The position numbers and the translations under genes were made by a program. Positions 26,153-36,126 of a stretch of DNA of 64,000 bases are shown here, piece after piece. Below the pieces are notes generated by a model, which saw only the letters and a list, made by a program, of their open reading frames with translations, did no database searches and was not told where the DNA came from. Where the stretch lies: positions 1,612,001-1,676,000 of the forward strand of contig NC_010170.1 in the NCBI RefSeq assembly GCF_000067205.1, given 5' to 3'. Position 1 is the first letter of the stretch; each line of letters starts with the position of its first letter. This DNA is from Bordetella petrii. Lineage in GTDB: Bacteria > Pseudomonadota > Gammaproteobacteria > Burkholderiales > Burkholderiaceae_B.

Positions 26153-27493
26153 ATGAGCAACGATCTGTTCGCCGCCGATCCCGCGCACCGGCCCTATGTC
26201 CCGCTGGCCGAGCGCCTGCGCCCGCGCACGCTGTCCGAAGTGGTCGGCCAGTCGCACCTGTTGGGCCCCGACAAGCCGCTGCGCGTCGCGTTCGATTCCG
26301 GTCGTCCGCATTCCATGATCTTCTGGGGGCCGCCCGGGGTCGGCAAGACTACCCTGGCGCGCTTGATGGCCGATGGCTTCGACGCCCAGTTCATTGCCAT
26401 TTCGGCCGTGCTGGGCGGTGTCAAAGACATCCGTGACGCCGTGGTCACCGCGCAGGTCGCGCAAGGGCAGGGCCGCCGCACCATCCTGTTCGTGGACGAA
26501 GTCCATCGGTTCAACAAGGCTCAGCAGGACGCCTTCCTGCCCTATGTCGAAAGCGGCCTGTTCACTTTTATTGGCGCCACCACCGAAAACCCGTCGTTCG
26601 AGGTCAACTCGGCGCTGCTGTCGCGCGCGCGCGTCTATGTGCTGCAATCGCTCAGCGCCGACGAACTGCAGCAACTGATCGACCGCGCCGTGCACGCCCT
26701 GAACGAGGGCCGCGAGGCCGGGGCGCAGGTGCGCTTTACCGCCGACGCGCGCGAACAGCTCGCGGCCTGGGCCGATGGCGATGCGCGGCGCCTGATCAGC
26801 GCCGTCGAAGTCGTGGCCGAGTCGGCCCAGGCTGCCGGGCGCGACGAGGTCGACGCCGGCTGGCTGGAAACTTCGCTATCGCAGAACCTGCGCCGTTTCG
26901 ACAAGGGCGGCGATGCGTTCTACGACCAGATCAGCGCGCTGCACAAGGCGGTGCGCGGCTCCGATCCCGACGCCGCGCTGTACTGGCTGGCCCGCATGCT
27001 CGACGGCGGGGCCGATCCCAAATACCTGGCGCGCCGGCTGGTGCGCATGGCCATCGAAGACATTGGCCTGGCCGACCCGCGCGCCACCGAACTGGCCATC
27101 AACGGCGCCGATATCTACGAACGGCTGGGCTCGCCCGAAGGCGAGTTGGCCCTGGCCCAGGCCGTGGTGTACATGGCCTGCGCGGCCAAGTCCAACGCCG
27201 TGTACAACGCCTACAATGCCGCTCGCAAGTTCGCCGCCGAGAACGGCAGCGCGCCGGTGCCCATGCATCTGCGCAATGCGCCCACCAAGCTGATGAAGCA
27301 GCTGGGCCATGGCCACGCCTACCGTTACGCCCACGACGAGCCGCACGGCTATGCCGCGGGCGAGCAATATTTCCCCGATGGCGTCAAAGCCACGTTCTAC
27401 CGGCCGACCGATCGCGGCCTGGAAGCTAAAATCCAGCAAAAGCTGGCGTTCCTGCGCGAACTCGACGCCCAGGAACGCGCCAGGCGGCGTTAA
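26153..27493 (+). CDS. rarA: Replication-associated recombination protein RarA (MgsA)
   Basis: This 446-aa clamp-loader-like AAA+ ATPase acts at stalled replication forks and single-strand DNA ends. Seen: the family opening PLAERLRPRTLSEVVGQSHL, Walker A WGPPGVGKTTLARL (near residue 60), Walker B LFVDEVHRFNKAQQDAFLP (near 112), sensor-1 FIGATTENPSFEVNSALLSR, and the C-terminal tetramerisation region with IEDIGLADPRA and LGHGHAYRYAHDEP. Length is standard. serS follows 45 bp downstream, the usual order. Confidence 0.96.
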   Translation: MSNDLFAADPAHRPYVPLAERLRPRTLSEVVGQSHLLGPDKPLRVAFDSGRPHSMIFWGPPGVGKTTLARLMADGFDAQFIAISAVLGGVKDIRDAVVTAQVAQGQGRRTILFVDEVHRFNKAQQDAFLPYVESGLFTFIGATTENPSFEVNSALLSRARVYVLQSLSADELQQLIDRAVHALNEGREAGAQVRFTADAREQLAAWADGDARRLISAVEVVAESAQAAGRDEVDAGWLETSLSQNLRRFDKGGDAFYDQISALHKAVRGSDPDAALYWLARMLDGGADPKYLARRLVRMAIEDIGLADPRATELAINGADIYERLGSPEGELALAQAVVYMACAAKSNAVYNAYNAARKFAAENGSAPVPMHLRNAPTKLMKQLGHGHAYRYAHDEPHGYAAGEQYFPDGVKATFYRPTDRGLEAKIQQKLAFLRELDAQERARRR

Positions 27494-27538
27494 GCGCTAT
27501 ATGGCCGCCGCCTTCCGTCAACCCTTACTCTGTCGCCC

Positions 27539-28885
<1,347 letters not shown>

Positions 28886-28898
28886 GAAAACCCGCCCG

Positions 28899-28921
28899 CC
28901 GAAGCGCCCCGCGCGCTTCGG
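28899..28921 (+). terminator. GC-rich hairpin after serS, terminator without U-run
   Basis: CCGAAGCGC (28899-28907) pairs perfectly with GCGCTTCGG (28913-28921). No T-run follows, so termination here would be non-canonical. Confidence 0.35.
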
Positions 28922-29104
28922 TCGGCGCGGCACGCACGACCGTCATATTCCTGTCGCGTCAGCCGCTTATGCTGCGCGCTATTCCCCCGCCTTTGATGTC
29001 AGCAATTGTACGAACGTAAAAAAGGGCCGCATCTTTGAGGCACAATATGCGCCGATACGCCACAGGCGGTTGTTGTCGTCAATGAATTGGGGAGATAACT
29101 CAAC

Positions 29105-29353
29105 ATGAGTTCCAGGATGATCGGTGATTTTCGCGTGCGTTGCGATGTCGTTGAAGACGGGACGCAAGGTTTCCAGGTTCGAATCTGGACCCGCCGCATC
29201 GGCGGCAACGCACCCGAGAAAAGCTGGACTGTACCGGGCCAGCAGCCGTTCGCAACACGCAGCGAAGCCGAGCAGCGCAGCCTGCAAATCTTCGAAGGCA
29301 TCAACGGAGTGCGATTCAATGGTGAACCCGAGTTCGCGCATGCGTCCGCATAA
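29105..29353 (+). CDS. Hypothetical protein, 82 aa
   Basis: The ATG at 29105 follows a strong ribosome site (GGGGAG, about 8 bases upstream). The product is soluble and small, with alternating strands (MIGDFRVRCDVVEDGTQGFQ, VRIWTRRIGG) and a helix (TRSEAEQRSLQIFEGINGV). I recognise no family. Two AT-richer stretches ahead of it (near 29005-29065) could hold a promoter. It is monocistronic, flanked by serS and a convergent minus-strand gene. Confidence 0.7.
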   Translation: MSSRMIGDFRVRCDVVEDGTQGFQVRIWTRRIGGNAPEKSWTVPGQQPFATRSEAEQRSLQIFEGINGVRFNGEPEFAHASA

Positions 29354-29466
29354 CGGCTGGTGGCAGGCGCCCGGCGCGCCGCGCCGCCTGCCTGATCCGC
29401 CGGCCGTGGTCCGGCGCCCGGCGCGCTGAAAAGACGGCGGATCGCCCTGGCTCACGAGGCCGGCAA

Positions 29467-29493
29467 GAAAAAAGGCTGCCCAAGGGGCAGCCT
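29467..29493 (-). terminator. Intrinsic terminator of the PVY-repeat gene
   Basis: Read on the minus strand, AGGCTGCCC and GGGCAGCCT (29485-29493 with 29473-29481) form a 9-bp stem followed by a T-run at 29472-29467. Confidence 0.88.
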
Positions 29494-29543
29494 GTGGAAC
29501 CGGGCGGCGCCATGCCGCCCGGGCACCGAAGTGTCAGGGCGCG

Positions 29544-29855
29544 TCAGTGACCGTGGCGGTGATGAGGGCCGCGGTGGTGTTTCCAATGCTTGTTGTGGTG
29601 GTGGCGGTCGCCATGGCGGCCCCCGTAGTAGTACACCGGGGCGGGGTACACGTAGCGCGGGCGATATACCGGCGCGGGTTGGTAGTACACCGGCGGGGGC
29701 GGCGCAACGTATACCGGTTGCGGCGCGACATACACCGGCGCGGGAATCACGACGCCCGGAATGCCAATAGCCACGCCGATGTCGACGCGCGCCATGGCGG
29801 CGCTCGAGATCAGCAGCCCCGCGGCTCCGATTCCGGCTATGAACCATTTTTTCAT
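29544..29855 (-). CDS. Exported PVY-repeat, histidine-rich protein
   Basis: This 103-aa protein has a signal peptide (MKKWFIAGIGAAGLLISSAA, cleavage at AMA-RVD), a mature region VDIGVAIGIPGVVIPAPVYV, then a proline/tyrosine repeat in which P-V-Y or A-P-V-Y recurs about seven times, and a tail of about 24 residues with eleven histidines plus many arginines and lysines (GRHGDRHHHNKHWKHHRG). Similar small PXPV-type exported proteins are common in Burkholderiales and have no firm function. The histidine tail could bind metal ions in the periplasm. ATG at 29855 is favoured over a GTG two codons earlier; terminator at 29467 supports a separate transcript. Confidence 0.8.
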   Translation of the reverse strand: MKKWFIAGIGAAGLLISSAAMARVDIGVAIGIPGVVIPAPVYVAPQPVYVAPPPPVYYQPAPVYRPRYVYPAPVYYYGGRHGDRHHHNKHWKHHRGPHHRHGH

Positions 29856-29861
29856 GTGCAC

Positions 29862-30178
29862 CTGCCTTGCTGCGCAAGCAGCCGAGTTGATATGACGCCC
29901 TTATTGTCGGGTTTTTCCTCCGGCAGAACGTGAGCACGCCTGCTGCAATCGCGACAATCCGCAACATGCCCCGCTCCGTCCCCGCGCCGGGTTATTGCGC
30001 CGCAATGCACGGCGCGCGACAGGGCGGCGCGATGGGGTGTAATTGACTGAAATCACCTGTTTTTGGGCGCGGCGTGTGAGCGTCGTTACATTCACACACC
30101 AAGCGGCGTGCCCGTGGGGCTTTTGCGCCACATCGTTCGCCAGGCCGGCCACGCAGGCCGGGGCGTGGCGTTTGTCGA
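29862..30178. other. Intergenic region without a recognised gene
   Basis: About 315 bases between the divergent PVY-repeat gene and the 65-aa protein. I see no coding frame with a ribosome site and no clear hairpin; it ends with the -10 box of the next gene. Confidence 0.5.
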
Positions 30179-30184
30179 TATACT
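30179..30184 (+). promoter_or_regulatory. -10 box (TATACT) placed for a leaderless start
   Basis: TATACT at 30179-30184 ends six bases before the ATG at 30191, and there is no Shine-Dalgarno between them, so the transcript would begin at the start codon. Confidence 0.42.
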
Positions 30185-30190
30185 TTGGCG

Positions 30191-30388
30191 ATGCAGACCA
30201 AAATCCACGATCTCAAGCCGGGCTACTACTGGTACACCATGGCGTCGGACCCGCTGGCCATCATTCATATCCATGATGACGGCGGCGCCACCCTGATGGG
30301 CACCGACTACCGCATGGAAGCCCAGGGCGTGGCCCAGATGATCCAGCAGGGCGAACGCTTTTTCTGGATCGAACCCCCTACGCTGTAG
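30191..30388 (+). CDS. Hypothetical protein, 65 aa
   Basis: This small soluble protein starts MQTKIHDLKPGYYWYTMASD and ends GERFFWIEPPTL, with a central IIHIHDDGGATLMGTDYRME. High aromatic content and the HIHDD segment suggest a compact beta fold, but I do not recognise a family. The ATG at 30191 is selected because a TATACT -10 box ends six bases upstream; a TTG two codons earlier is the only alternative. It is monocistronic and convergent with the GST gene. Confidence 0.65.
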   Translation: MQTKIHDLKPGYYWYTMASDPLAIIHIHDDGGATLMGTDYRMEAQGVAQMIQQGERFFWIEPPTL

Positions 30389-30411
30389 CCAGCGCCGCCC
30401 CCGGTCCCTGG

Positions 30412-31131
30412 TCAGGGCCGCGCCCAGTCCGACAGTTCCGGGTAGTTCGACGGAAACAGCGCGCGCTTGGTTTCGTCGTCGTTTACCCGCTTGAACTCAT
30501 GATTCGTGCCCACCGCGCGGGCACGCGCCGCGGCGGGACGCGCGTCGATGGCCTGGAACCAGCGCTTGATGTTGGGGTAGGCCGCCAGCGGGTCGGCTTC
30601 GCCTTTCAGCACGCGCGAGGCGCGATCCAGCCAGCCCCAGCCGGACATATCGGCAATCGAGTATGCATCGCCCACGATGTAATCCCGCCCGGCCAGGTGC
30701 GTATCCAGCACCCGATAATGGCGTTCCGCTTCGCGCCGGTAGCGATTACGCGCGTAATCGTTGTCTTCCGGCGCTGCAAACTGAAAATGCACCGCCTGCC
30801 CCGAGAATGGTCCCAGGCCCGTGCCCAGGAAGAACAGCCACGACAGCAATTCCGGCCGGTCTGCCGGCGTGCCCATGAAACGGCCGGTTTTTTCAGCCAG
30901 GTACAGCAGGATGGCGCTGGAATCGAACACTCGCGCCTCGCGGCCGCCCGGACCTTCGGTATCGACTATCGCCGGCACCTTGCCGTTGGGGTTGATGGCG
31001 CGAAACGCTGCCGCGTGCTGCTCGCCCTTGCTGGTATCCACCGGCACCACTTCATAAGCCAGGCCGGTTTCCTCCAGGAACAGCGCGACCTTGGCGGGGT
31101 TGGGGGTGGGGTGGAAATAAAAGCGGATCAT
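30412..31131 (-). CDS. Glutathione S-transferase
   Basis: This 239-aa protein has a thioredoxin-like N-terminal domain (MIRFYFHPTPNPAKVALFLEETGL, the cis-proline NGKVPAIVD and the DSSAILLYLAEK glutathione-binding motif) and an all-helical C-terminal domain with YIVGDAYSIADMSGWGWL. The arrangement matches YfcG/YghU-like (Nu-class) enzymes, which have disulfide-bond reductase activity with glutathione. It is divergent from a TetR regulator, and the perfect palindrome at 31182 lies between their starts, so the regulator probably controls it. A GGAG ribosome site is present. Confidence 0.9.
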   Translation of the reverse strand: MIRFYFHPTPNPAKVALFLEETGLAYEVVPVDTSKGEQHAAAFRAINPNGKVPAIVDTEGPGGREARVFDSSAILLYLAEKTGRFMGTPADRPELLSWLFFLGTGLGPFSGQAVHFQFAAPEDNDYARNRYRREAERHYRVLDTHLAGRDYIVGDAYSIADMSGWGWLDRASRVLKGEADPLAAYPNIKRWFQAIDARPAAARARAVGTNHEFKRVNDDETKRALFPSNYPELSDWARP

Positions 31132-31181
31132 CGGTAGTCTCCATGCCGGACATTAGGGAACAAGAACAGGGAACAGGCAAA

Positions 31182-31205
31182 ATTCTAGATCAGTTGATCT
31201 AGAAT
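31182..31205. promoter_or_regulatory. TetR operator, perfect 24-bp palindrome
   Basis: ATTCTAGATCA (31182-31192) and TGATCTAGAAT (31195-31205) are exact reverse complements around a GT centre. It lies midway between the divergent GST and TetR genes. Confidence 0.75.
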
Positions 31206-31260
31206 AAGGCATGAGTCCCCGGCGCGGCAATATCGCCGGCTATCCAGCAAGGAAAAAAAC

Positions 31261-31857
31261 ATGGCCCGACCACGCGAATTCGATGAAACAGCCGTGCTCG
31301 ACGCGGCAGTGCGCTGCTTCTGGGCGCGCGGCTTCGAAGCGACTTCGGTACGCGAGCTCGCCGAATCCATGGGCATTACTGGCGCCAGTCTGTACAACGC
31401 ATTCGGCGACAAGCGCTCGCTGTACCGGCGCGCGCTCGACCACTACGTGGAAACCAGCTTCAGCGCCCGCGCCCGGCGCGTCGAATCATTGCCGCCGAGC
31501 GAGGCTCTGGCCGCGTTCTTTGCCGACATCGTCGAGCGCTCGCTGGCCGACCGCCAGCGCAAGGGGTGCATGATCATCAATTCGGCGCTGGAAGTGGCGC
31601 CGCACGACCCGGAATTCCAGCAAGTCGTCGTCAGTGTGCTGGGCCGCATCGAAGCGTTCTTCCTGCGTTGCGTCACCACTGGCCAGCAGGCGGGCACGAT
31701 CATCACGACCCAGCCCGCCGACGACCTGGCCCGCCTGCTGCTCAGCGTGTTGATGGGGGTGCGCGTCATGGCGCGCGCCCGGCCCGAGCGCGCGCTGCTC
31801 GAAGGCATGGTGCGGCCGGCATTGGCGCTGCTGGCGGCCCCGGCCCCGGCTGCGTGA
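31261..31857 (+). CDS. TetR family transcriptional regulator
   Basis: This 198-aa repressor has an N-terminal TetR helix-turn-helix (TSVRELAESMGITGASLYNAFGDKRSLYRRAL within residues 28-60) and a C-terminal helical ligand domain (KGCMIINSALEVAPHDPEFQ is typical of the TetR_C_11-like group, followed by a C-terminal LLSVLMGVRVMAR). A redox or electrophile-sensing role is common for this branch; C103-equivalent cysteine (KGCMI) is present. The AAGGA ribosome site supports the ATG at 31261. It likely represses itself and the divergent GST through the 24-bp palindrome. Confidence 0.92.
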   Translation: MARPREFDETAVLDAAVRCFWARGFEATSVRELAESMGITGASLYNAFGDKRSLYRRALDHYVETSFSARARRVESLPPSEALAAFFADIVERSLADRQRKGCMIINSALEVAPHDPEFQQVVVSVLGRIEAFFLRCVTTGQQAGTIITTQPADDLARLLLSVLMGVRVMARARPERALLEGMVRPALALLAAPAPAA

Positions 31858-31903
31858 CTGGCCGGCAATTTGCCTGCGCCGCCAACCGCGCCCGTGGCCA
31901 GGC

Positions 31904-32602
31904 TCAGCCCGGCATGGTCTTGCCCATTAACTCGAAAATGCCATCGATGCAGAACTGCACTCCCATGCAGATCAGCAGGAATCCCATGATGCGCGAAACC
32001 GCGTCTATGCCCGATTCGCCCAGCACGTGCACCACCCGTTCGGCGCTGCGCAGGCATATCCAGAACAGCAGCGCCAGCAATATCGCCACGGAAACCACCG
32101 CCAGGTGGTGAATCGGCTGCAGCCCGCCGTGGCTGTGCAGCGCCGAGGCGCTGCTGATGATCAGCGCGATGGTGCCGGGCCCCGCCGTGCCGGGCAACGC
32201 CAGCGGAATAAAAGCGATGTCGCGTGGTTTCGGGCGCTGCGGGCCGTGGGGCGTGGCCACGTGCACGGTGGGCTCGTCGGGCGCCATGTCGAGCTGCACC
32301 GAGGCTTCCGTCTGGCTGGGAAACAACATGCCGAAGCCGATATACCCTACGATCAGGCCGCCGGCAATGCGCAGGCCAGGAATCGATATGCCAAAGCCCG
32401 ACATGATGGCGTTGCCGGCGTAAAAGCACACCAGGATGATGGCCGCCACGTAGATCGCCGCGCGGTCGATCTGGTGGTTGCGCTCTTGCGGGGTATAGCC
32501 GCGGCTCAGGGCCAGCAGCAAGGTGGTGCTGGTCAGCGGATTGGCCACGGGCAGCAGCGCCACCAGGCCCAGTCCGACATACTTCAGATATTCGAGCAGC
32601 AC
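31904..32602 (-). CDS. MarC family (UPF0056) membrane protein
   Basis: This 232-aa inner membrane protein has six membrane segments with the family's opening LLEYLKYVGLGLVALLPVANPLTSTTLLLAL, the FIPLALPGTAGPGTIALIIS motif and a C-terminal IMGFLLICMGVQFCIDGI. A GTG start at 32602 follows GAGGAG. MarC was once linked to antibiotic resistance, later withdrawn; its role is unknown. Transcribed alone, convergent with the TetR gene. Confidence 0.9.
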   Translation of the reverse strand: MLLEYLKYVGLGLVALLPVANPLTSTTLLLALSRGYTPQERNHQIDRAAIYVAAIILVCFYAGNAIMSGFGISIPGLRIAGGLIVGYIGFGMLFPSQTEASVQLDMAPDEPTVHVATPHGPQRPKPRDIAFIPLALPGTAGPGTIALIISSASALHSHGGLQPIHHLAVVSVAILLALLFWICLRSAERVVHVLGESGIDAVSRIMGFLLICMGVQFCIDGIFELMGKTMPG

Positions 32603-32697
32603 GCGAACTCCTCATGAAATGCCGGCGATTCAGGGCATCGTAGCATCCGGCTGGCGCGGCGCCGCGCGATGGCCGTAATATCGCGTCGGTTAGCATC

Positions 32698-33936
32698 GTG
32701 GCGAACTCACAAAGCACCTGCATGCACATGGCCGATTCCACAACGCGCGATGCGCACCCCTGGACGATCTTCCTGGTCTTCCTGCGCCTGGGCCTGACGT
32801 CGTTCGGCGGGCCGGTTGCCCACCTGGGCTATTTCCATGCCGAATTCGTGGCGCGGCGGCGCTGGCTCAGCGAACACGCCTATGCCGACCTGGTGGCGCT
32901 GTGCCAGTTCCTGCCCGGCCCCGCCAGCAGCCAGGTGGGCATGGCGCTGGGGCTGTCGCGCGGCGGCTACCTGGGCGCGCTGGCTGCCTGGGCCGGCTTT
33001 ACGCTGCCTTCGGCCGCGTTGCTGGTGCTGTTCGCGCTGGGAATATCGCACTTCGGCCAGGCACTGGCGCCGGGCGTGCTGCATGGCCTGAAAGTCGTCG
33101 CGGTGGCGGTGGTCGCGCAAGCCGTCTGGAATATGGCGCGCAGCCTGTGCGCCGACGCGCGGCGCGCCGGCATCATGGTGGCCGCCGCGTGTGCCGCCAG
33201 CCTGCTGCCCTATGCCTGGACGCAGATCGGCATCCTGGCGGCGGCCGCTGTGGCCGGCCGCCTGTGGCTGGCGTCGTCCGGCCCGGCCGTGCACCAGGCG
33301 CTGCCCATGCCTGTCGGGCGCCGCGCCGGCGGTGCCTGGCTGCTGCTCTTCGCGGCGTTGCTGGCGGGCCTGCCGCTGGCGGCGGCCATGTTCCCCAGCC
33401 ATGCCCTGGCGCTGGTCGACGCCTTTTATCGCGCCGGCTCGCTGGTGTTCGGCGGCGGCCATGTCGTACTGCCGTTGCTGCAGGCCGAGGTCGTGCCGCC
33501 GGGATGGGTCGACAACGATGTATTCCTGGCCGGCTACGGCGCGGCCCAGGCGGTTCCAGGCCCGCTGTTCACCTTCGCTGCTTTCCTGGGCGCTTCGCTG
33601 CGGGGCGAGCCGTCTGGCTGGCTGGGCGGCATGCTGTGCCTGGCGGCGATCTTCCTGCCTTCGTTCCTGCTGGTGGCGGGGGCGCTGCCGTTCTGGGACG
33701 GCCTGCGGCGCGGGCCGGGCGCGCGCTCGGTGCTGGCCGGCGTCAATGCCGCCGTGGTGGGCTTGCTGGCGGCCGCCTTGTACCAACCTGTCTGGACCAG
33801 CGCCATCCTGCAGCCGGCCGACTTCGCCCTGGCCTTGCTGGCGCTGGTTGCGCTGACGATCTGGAAGCTGCCCCCCTGGCTGGTGGTGGCGGGTTGCGCG
33901 GTGCTGGGCGCCGTGCTGGCTGTCTGGGCGGTGTAG
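32698..33936 (+). CDS. chrA: Chromate transporter ChrA, two-domain form
   Basis: This protein of up to 412 aa has two homologous CHR domains, each with the FGGP/FGGGH motif (LTSFGGPVAHLGYFHAEFV near the N-terminus and LVFGGGHVVLPLLQAEVVPPGWV in the second half). The first domain also has CQFLPGPASSQVGMALG, the second YGAAQAVPGPLFTFAAFLG, both typical. Long-chain ChrA proteins export chromate in exchange for protons. Start is uncertain: GTG at 32698 gives the full length; ATGs at 32722 and 32728 are also plausible and no site has a clear ribosome sequence. No chromate-responsive regulator is adjacent. Confidence 0.88.
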   Translation: MANSQSTCMHMADSTTRDAHPWTIFLVFLRLGLTSFGGPVAHLGYFHAEFVARRRWLSEHAYADLVALCQFLPGPASSQVGMALGLSRGGYLGALAAWAGFTLPSAALLVLFALGISHFGQALAPGVLHGLKVVAVAVVAQAVWNMARSLCADARRAGIMVAAACAASLLPYAWTQIGILAAAAVAGRLWLASSGPAVHQALPMPVGRRAGGAWLLLFAALLAGLPLAAAMFPSHALALVDAFYRAGSLVFGGGHVVLPLLQAEVVPPGWVDNDVFLAGYGAAQAVPGPLFTFAAFLGASLRGEPSGWLGGMLCLAAIFLPSFLLVAGALPFWDGLRRGPGARSVLAGVNAAVVGLLAAALYQPVWTSAILQPADFALALLALVALTIWKLPPWLVVAGCAVLGAVLAVWAV

Positions 33937-33950
33937 CGGACGCGCGCCCG

Positions 33951-35342
33951 CTATGCCGCTGGCAGGGCCGGGTCGCGGGGAAAGTGCAGGCGCACGCACA
34001 GCCCGGGCTCGGCATTGCTCAGCTCCAGGCGGCCTCCATGCAGCCGGGCGATAGCCATCACGGTGGCCAGTCCCAGGCCGTAGCCTGGCACATGGCGATG
34101 GGCGCGGTAAAAGCGTTCGCCGATACGGTCCATTTTCGCGGCCGGTATGCCGGGGCCATTGTCGGCCACGGTCAGGCGGGTTTCCCGGTCGGTTTGCACG
34201 GTTTCAATGCGAATGCGCGCCGCGTCGCCGGCATATTTCAAGGCGTTGTCCACCAGCGTGGCGATGGCGCCGGCCAGCAGATCGGGATCGCCCACCATGG
34301 GCGCCGCGCCGCTGCAGTCGAACGTCAGCACCGCCTGCCGGTCTTCCGCCACGGCCTCGTACAGTTCGGCCACGTCGCGCGCGATGACGTCCAGCCGCAG
34401 CGGCTCGAAATGCTTGCGCCGCGTGCCCGATTCCAGCTCGGCGATCTGCAGCAGTTTTTCCGATACCTTGACCAGGTCTTCAAGTTCGGCCTGCAGGCTG
34501 TCCACCCGCGCGCGGATGTCAGTGCGCGAACCGTGGGCCCAGTCGATCGTGCGCAGTTGCACCAGCATGCGCGTCAGGGGCGTGCGCAACTGGTGCGCCA
34601 CGGCGTCCGACACATTGCGCACGCCATGCATCAGCAATTCAATACGGTCCAGCATGCGGTTGATGTCGCTCGACAGCAGCGCGAATTCATCTTGCCGGGG
34701 GTGCGCCGGAATACGCTGCCCCAGCTCGCCAGCGCCGATCTGCGCCGCCGTGCGCCGGATGACCTCGACGCGGCGCTGCAGCACCCGCCTGAACAGCACG
34801 GCGCCCAGCAGCACCAGCAACGCAATGACGCCAGTGGCGGCGAGGCTGACTTTCTTGATCAGGTCGGTAAGATCGTAAAGGTCGCGCAGGTCGTGGCCGA
34901 TGATCAGCGTGGAGCCATCCCGCAGCTTGCGCGCCACCAGATAGCCATGCACGGGTTGCCCGCGTAATTGCACCGAGCGCATCACGCCGCTGCCGTTCAG
35001 CGGCGCATCGGAAGGGTCCCAGGCGATATTGCCCGCCAGCATGCGGCCGGCAGGGTCCAGCAGCATGAACATTTCCGTGTCGGTGTTGACGTGGTCGGCC
35101 ATTTCCAGCGATATCTCGCGGGCCAGCCCCGCCAGTCCGCCCTGCTCGAAGTGGGCGTTCATGCGCTGCGACGTGATCTGCACCTGGCGCGAGAACTGCG
35201 ATTCCAGGATCTTCACGCTTTGGTAATACACGAAGAACAGCGACAGCAGCGACGTCAACAGGGCCAGGATGCTGTAGTTGAGCGTCAGGCGAAACGCCAC
35301 CGAACTCCAGATGGCGCGCAGCCAGCGGGCCAGGCGCTTCAT
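33951..35342 (-). CDS. Sensor histidine kinase
   Basis: This 463-aa kinase has two membrane helices (about residues 19-40 and 165-186) enclosing a periplasmic sensor domain of about 125 residues, a HAMP region (187-240), a phosphoacceptor H250 in AVAHQLRTPLTRM and an ATPase domain with N-box VDNALKYAG and G-boxes VADNGPGIP and GYGLGLATV. The start at 35342 overlaps the response regulator stop by one base. The pair forms a typical two-component operon. The sensed signal is unknown. Confidence 0.94.
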   Translation of the reverse strand: MKRLARWLRAIWSSVAFRLTLNYSILALLTSLLSLFFVYYQSVKILESQFSRQVQITSQRMNAHFEQGGLAGLAREISLEMADHVNTDTEMFMLLDPAGRMLAGNIAWDPSDAPLNGSGVMRSVQLRGQPVHGYLVARKLRDGSTLIIGHDLRDLYDLTDLIKKVSLAATGVIALLVLLGAVLFRRVLQRRVEVIRRTAAQIGAGELGQRIPAHPRQDEFALLSSDINRMLDRIELLMHGVRNVSDAVAHQLRTPLTRMLVQLRTIDWAHGSRTDIRARVDSLQAELEDLVKVSEKLLQIAELESGTRRKHFEPLRLDVIARDVAELYEAVAEDRQAVLTFDCSGAAPMVGDPDLLAGAIATLVDNALKYAGDAARIRIETVQTDRETRLTVADNGPGIPAAKMDRIGERFYRAHRHVPGYGLGLATVMAIARLHGGRLELSNAEPGLCVRLHFPRDPALPAA

Positions 35343-36049
35343 CACGGGCGCGCCTGCCCGCCCGCGTCGGCCTGCGCCGACAGGCGGTAGCCCACGCCGC
35401 GCACGGTGTGGATCAGCGGCGCTTCGCCCGGGCCGTCGATCTTCTGGCGCAGCCGGCTGATGTGCACGTCGATCACGTTGGTCTGCGGGTCGTAGTGATA
35501 GCCCCACACTGTGGCCAGCAGCATGGTGCGCGTCAGCACCTGGCCGGCATTGTTCATCATGTAGGCCAGCAGCTTGTATTCGCGCGGCTGCAGCGTAATG
35601 GCACGGCCGCCCCGCGCGACCTGGCCGCTGACCAGGTCCAGCGACAGGTCGGCCACGGTCAGTTGGCGGCGTTCGTAACCGGACGATGAACGCCGGATCA
35701 GCGCCTCGACACGCGCGGCAAGCTCGGGAAAGGCAAACGGCTTGGTCAAGTAGTCGTCGCCGCCCGCCTTCAGGCCGCGCACGCGCTCGTCCAGCGCGGT
35801 CAGCGCGCTGAGCACCAGCACCGGCGTCTTGCGGCCCAGCGCGCGCAGCGACCACAAAATCGACAGTCCGTCGACGTCGTTGGGCAGCATGCGATCCAGA
35901 ATGATGGCATCCCAGTGCTCGGTGGTGGCCCGCTGCAGCGCAGTCGGCCCGTCCATGGTGATGACGGGGTCGTAGCCTAGTTCTTTGAGCCCGTTGGCGA
36001 TATAACGGGCGTTGTCGGCATCGTCTTCGACGATCAGGCAGCGCCACAT
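35342..36049 (-). CDS. OmpR family response regulator
   Basis: This 235-aa regulator has a receiver domain with the acidic pair in CLIVEDDADNARY, phosphoacceptor D52 in AIILDRMLPND and the conserved lysine in YLTKPFAFPEL. The C-terminal winged helix (ITLQPREYKLLAYMMNNAGQ, then VIDVHISRLRQKIDGPG and HTVRGVGYRL) is of the OmpR/PhoB type. The start at 36049 follows AGGAGATAAT; the upstream in-frame extension is not needed. It is first in its operon with the histidine kinase and is divergent from a MarR gene. Confidence 0.95.
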   Translation of the reverse strand: MWRCLIVEDDADNARYIANGLKELGYDPVITMDGPTALQRATTEHWDAIILDRMLPNDVDGLSILWSLRALGRKTPVLVLSALTALDERVRGLKAGGDDYLTKPFAFPELAARVEALIRRSSSGYERRQLTVADLSLDLVSGQVARGGRAITLQPREYKLLAYMMNNAGQVLTRTMLLATVWGYHYDPQTNVIDVHISRLRQKIDGPGEAPLIHTVRGVGYRLSAQADAGGQARP

Positions 36050-36126
36050 GATTATCTCCTGCAAGGCCTGGCCTACAGCGGCAAATTCTAGCCCAGCCCG
36101 GGGCCGCACCCCCGGCAACCCAGGCA

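Noticed and set aside
30077..30106. GTGTGA...TCACAC as a CRP-type site
   Set aside because: The half-sites are 12 bp apart; a CRP site needs about 6.
33951..36047. A 698-codon frame that could suggest a fused regulator-kinase
   Set aside because: The part upstream of 35342 is an out-of-frame reading of the response regulator gene; the regulator has its own frame, start and ribosome site.
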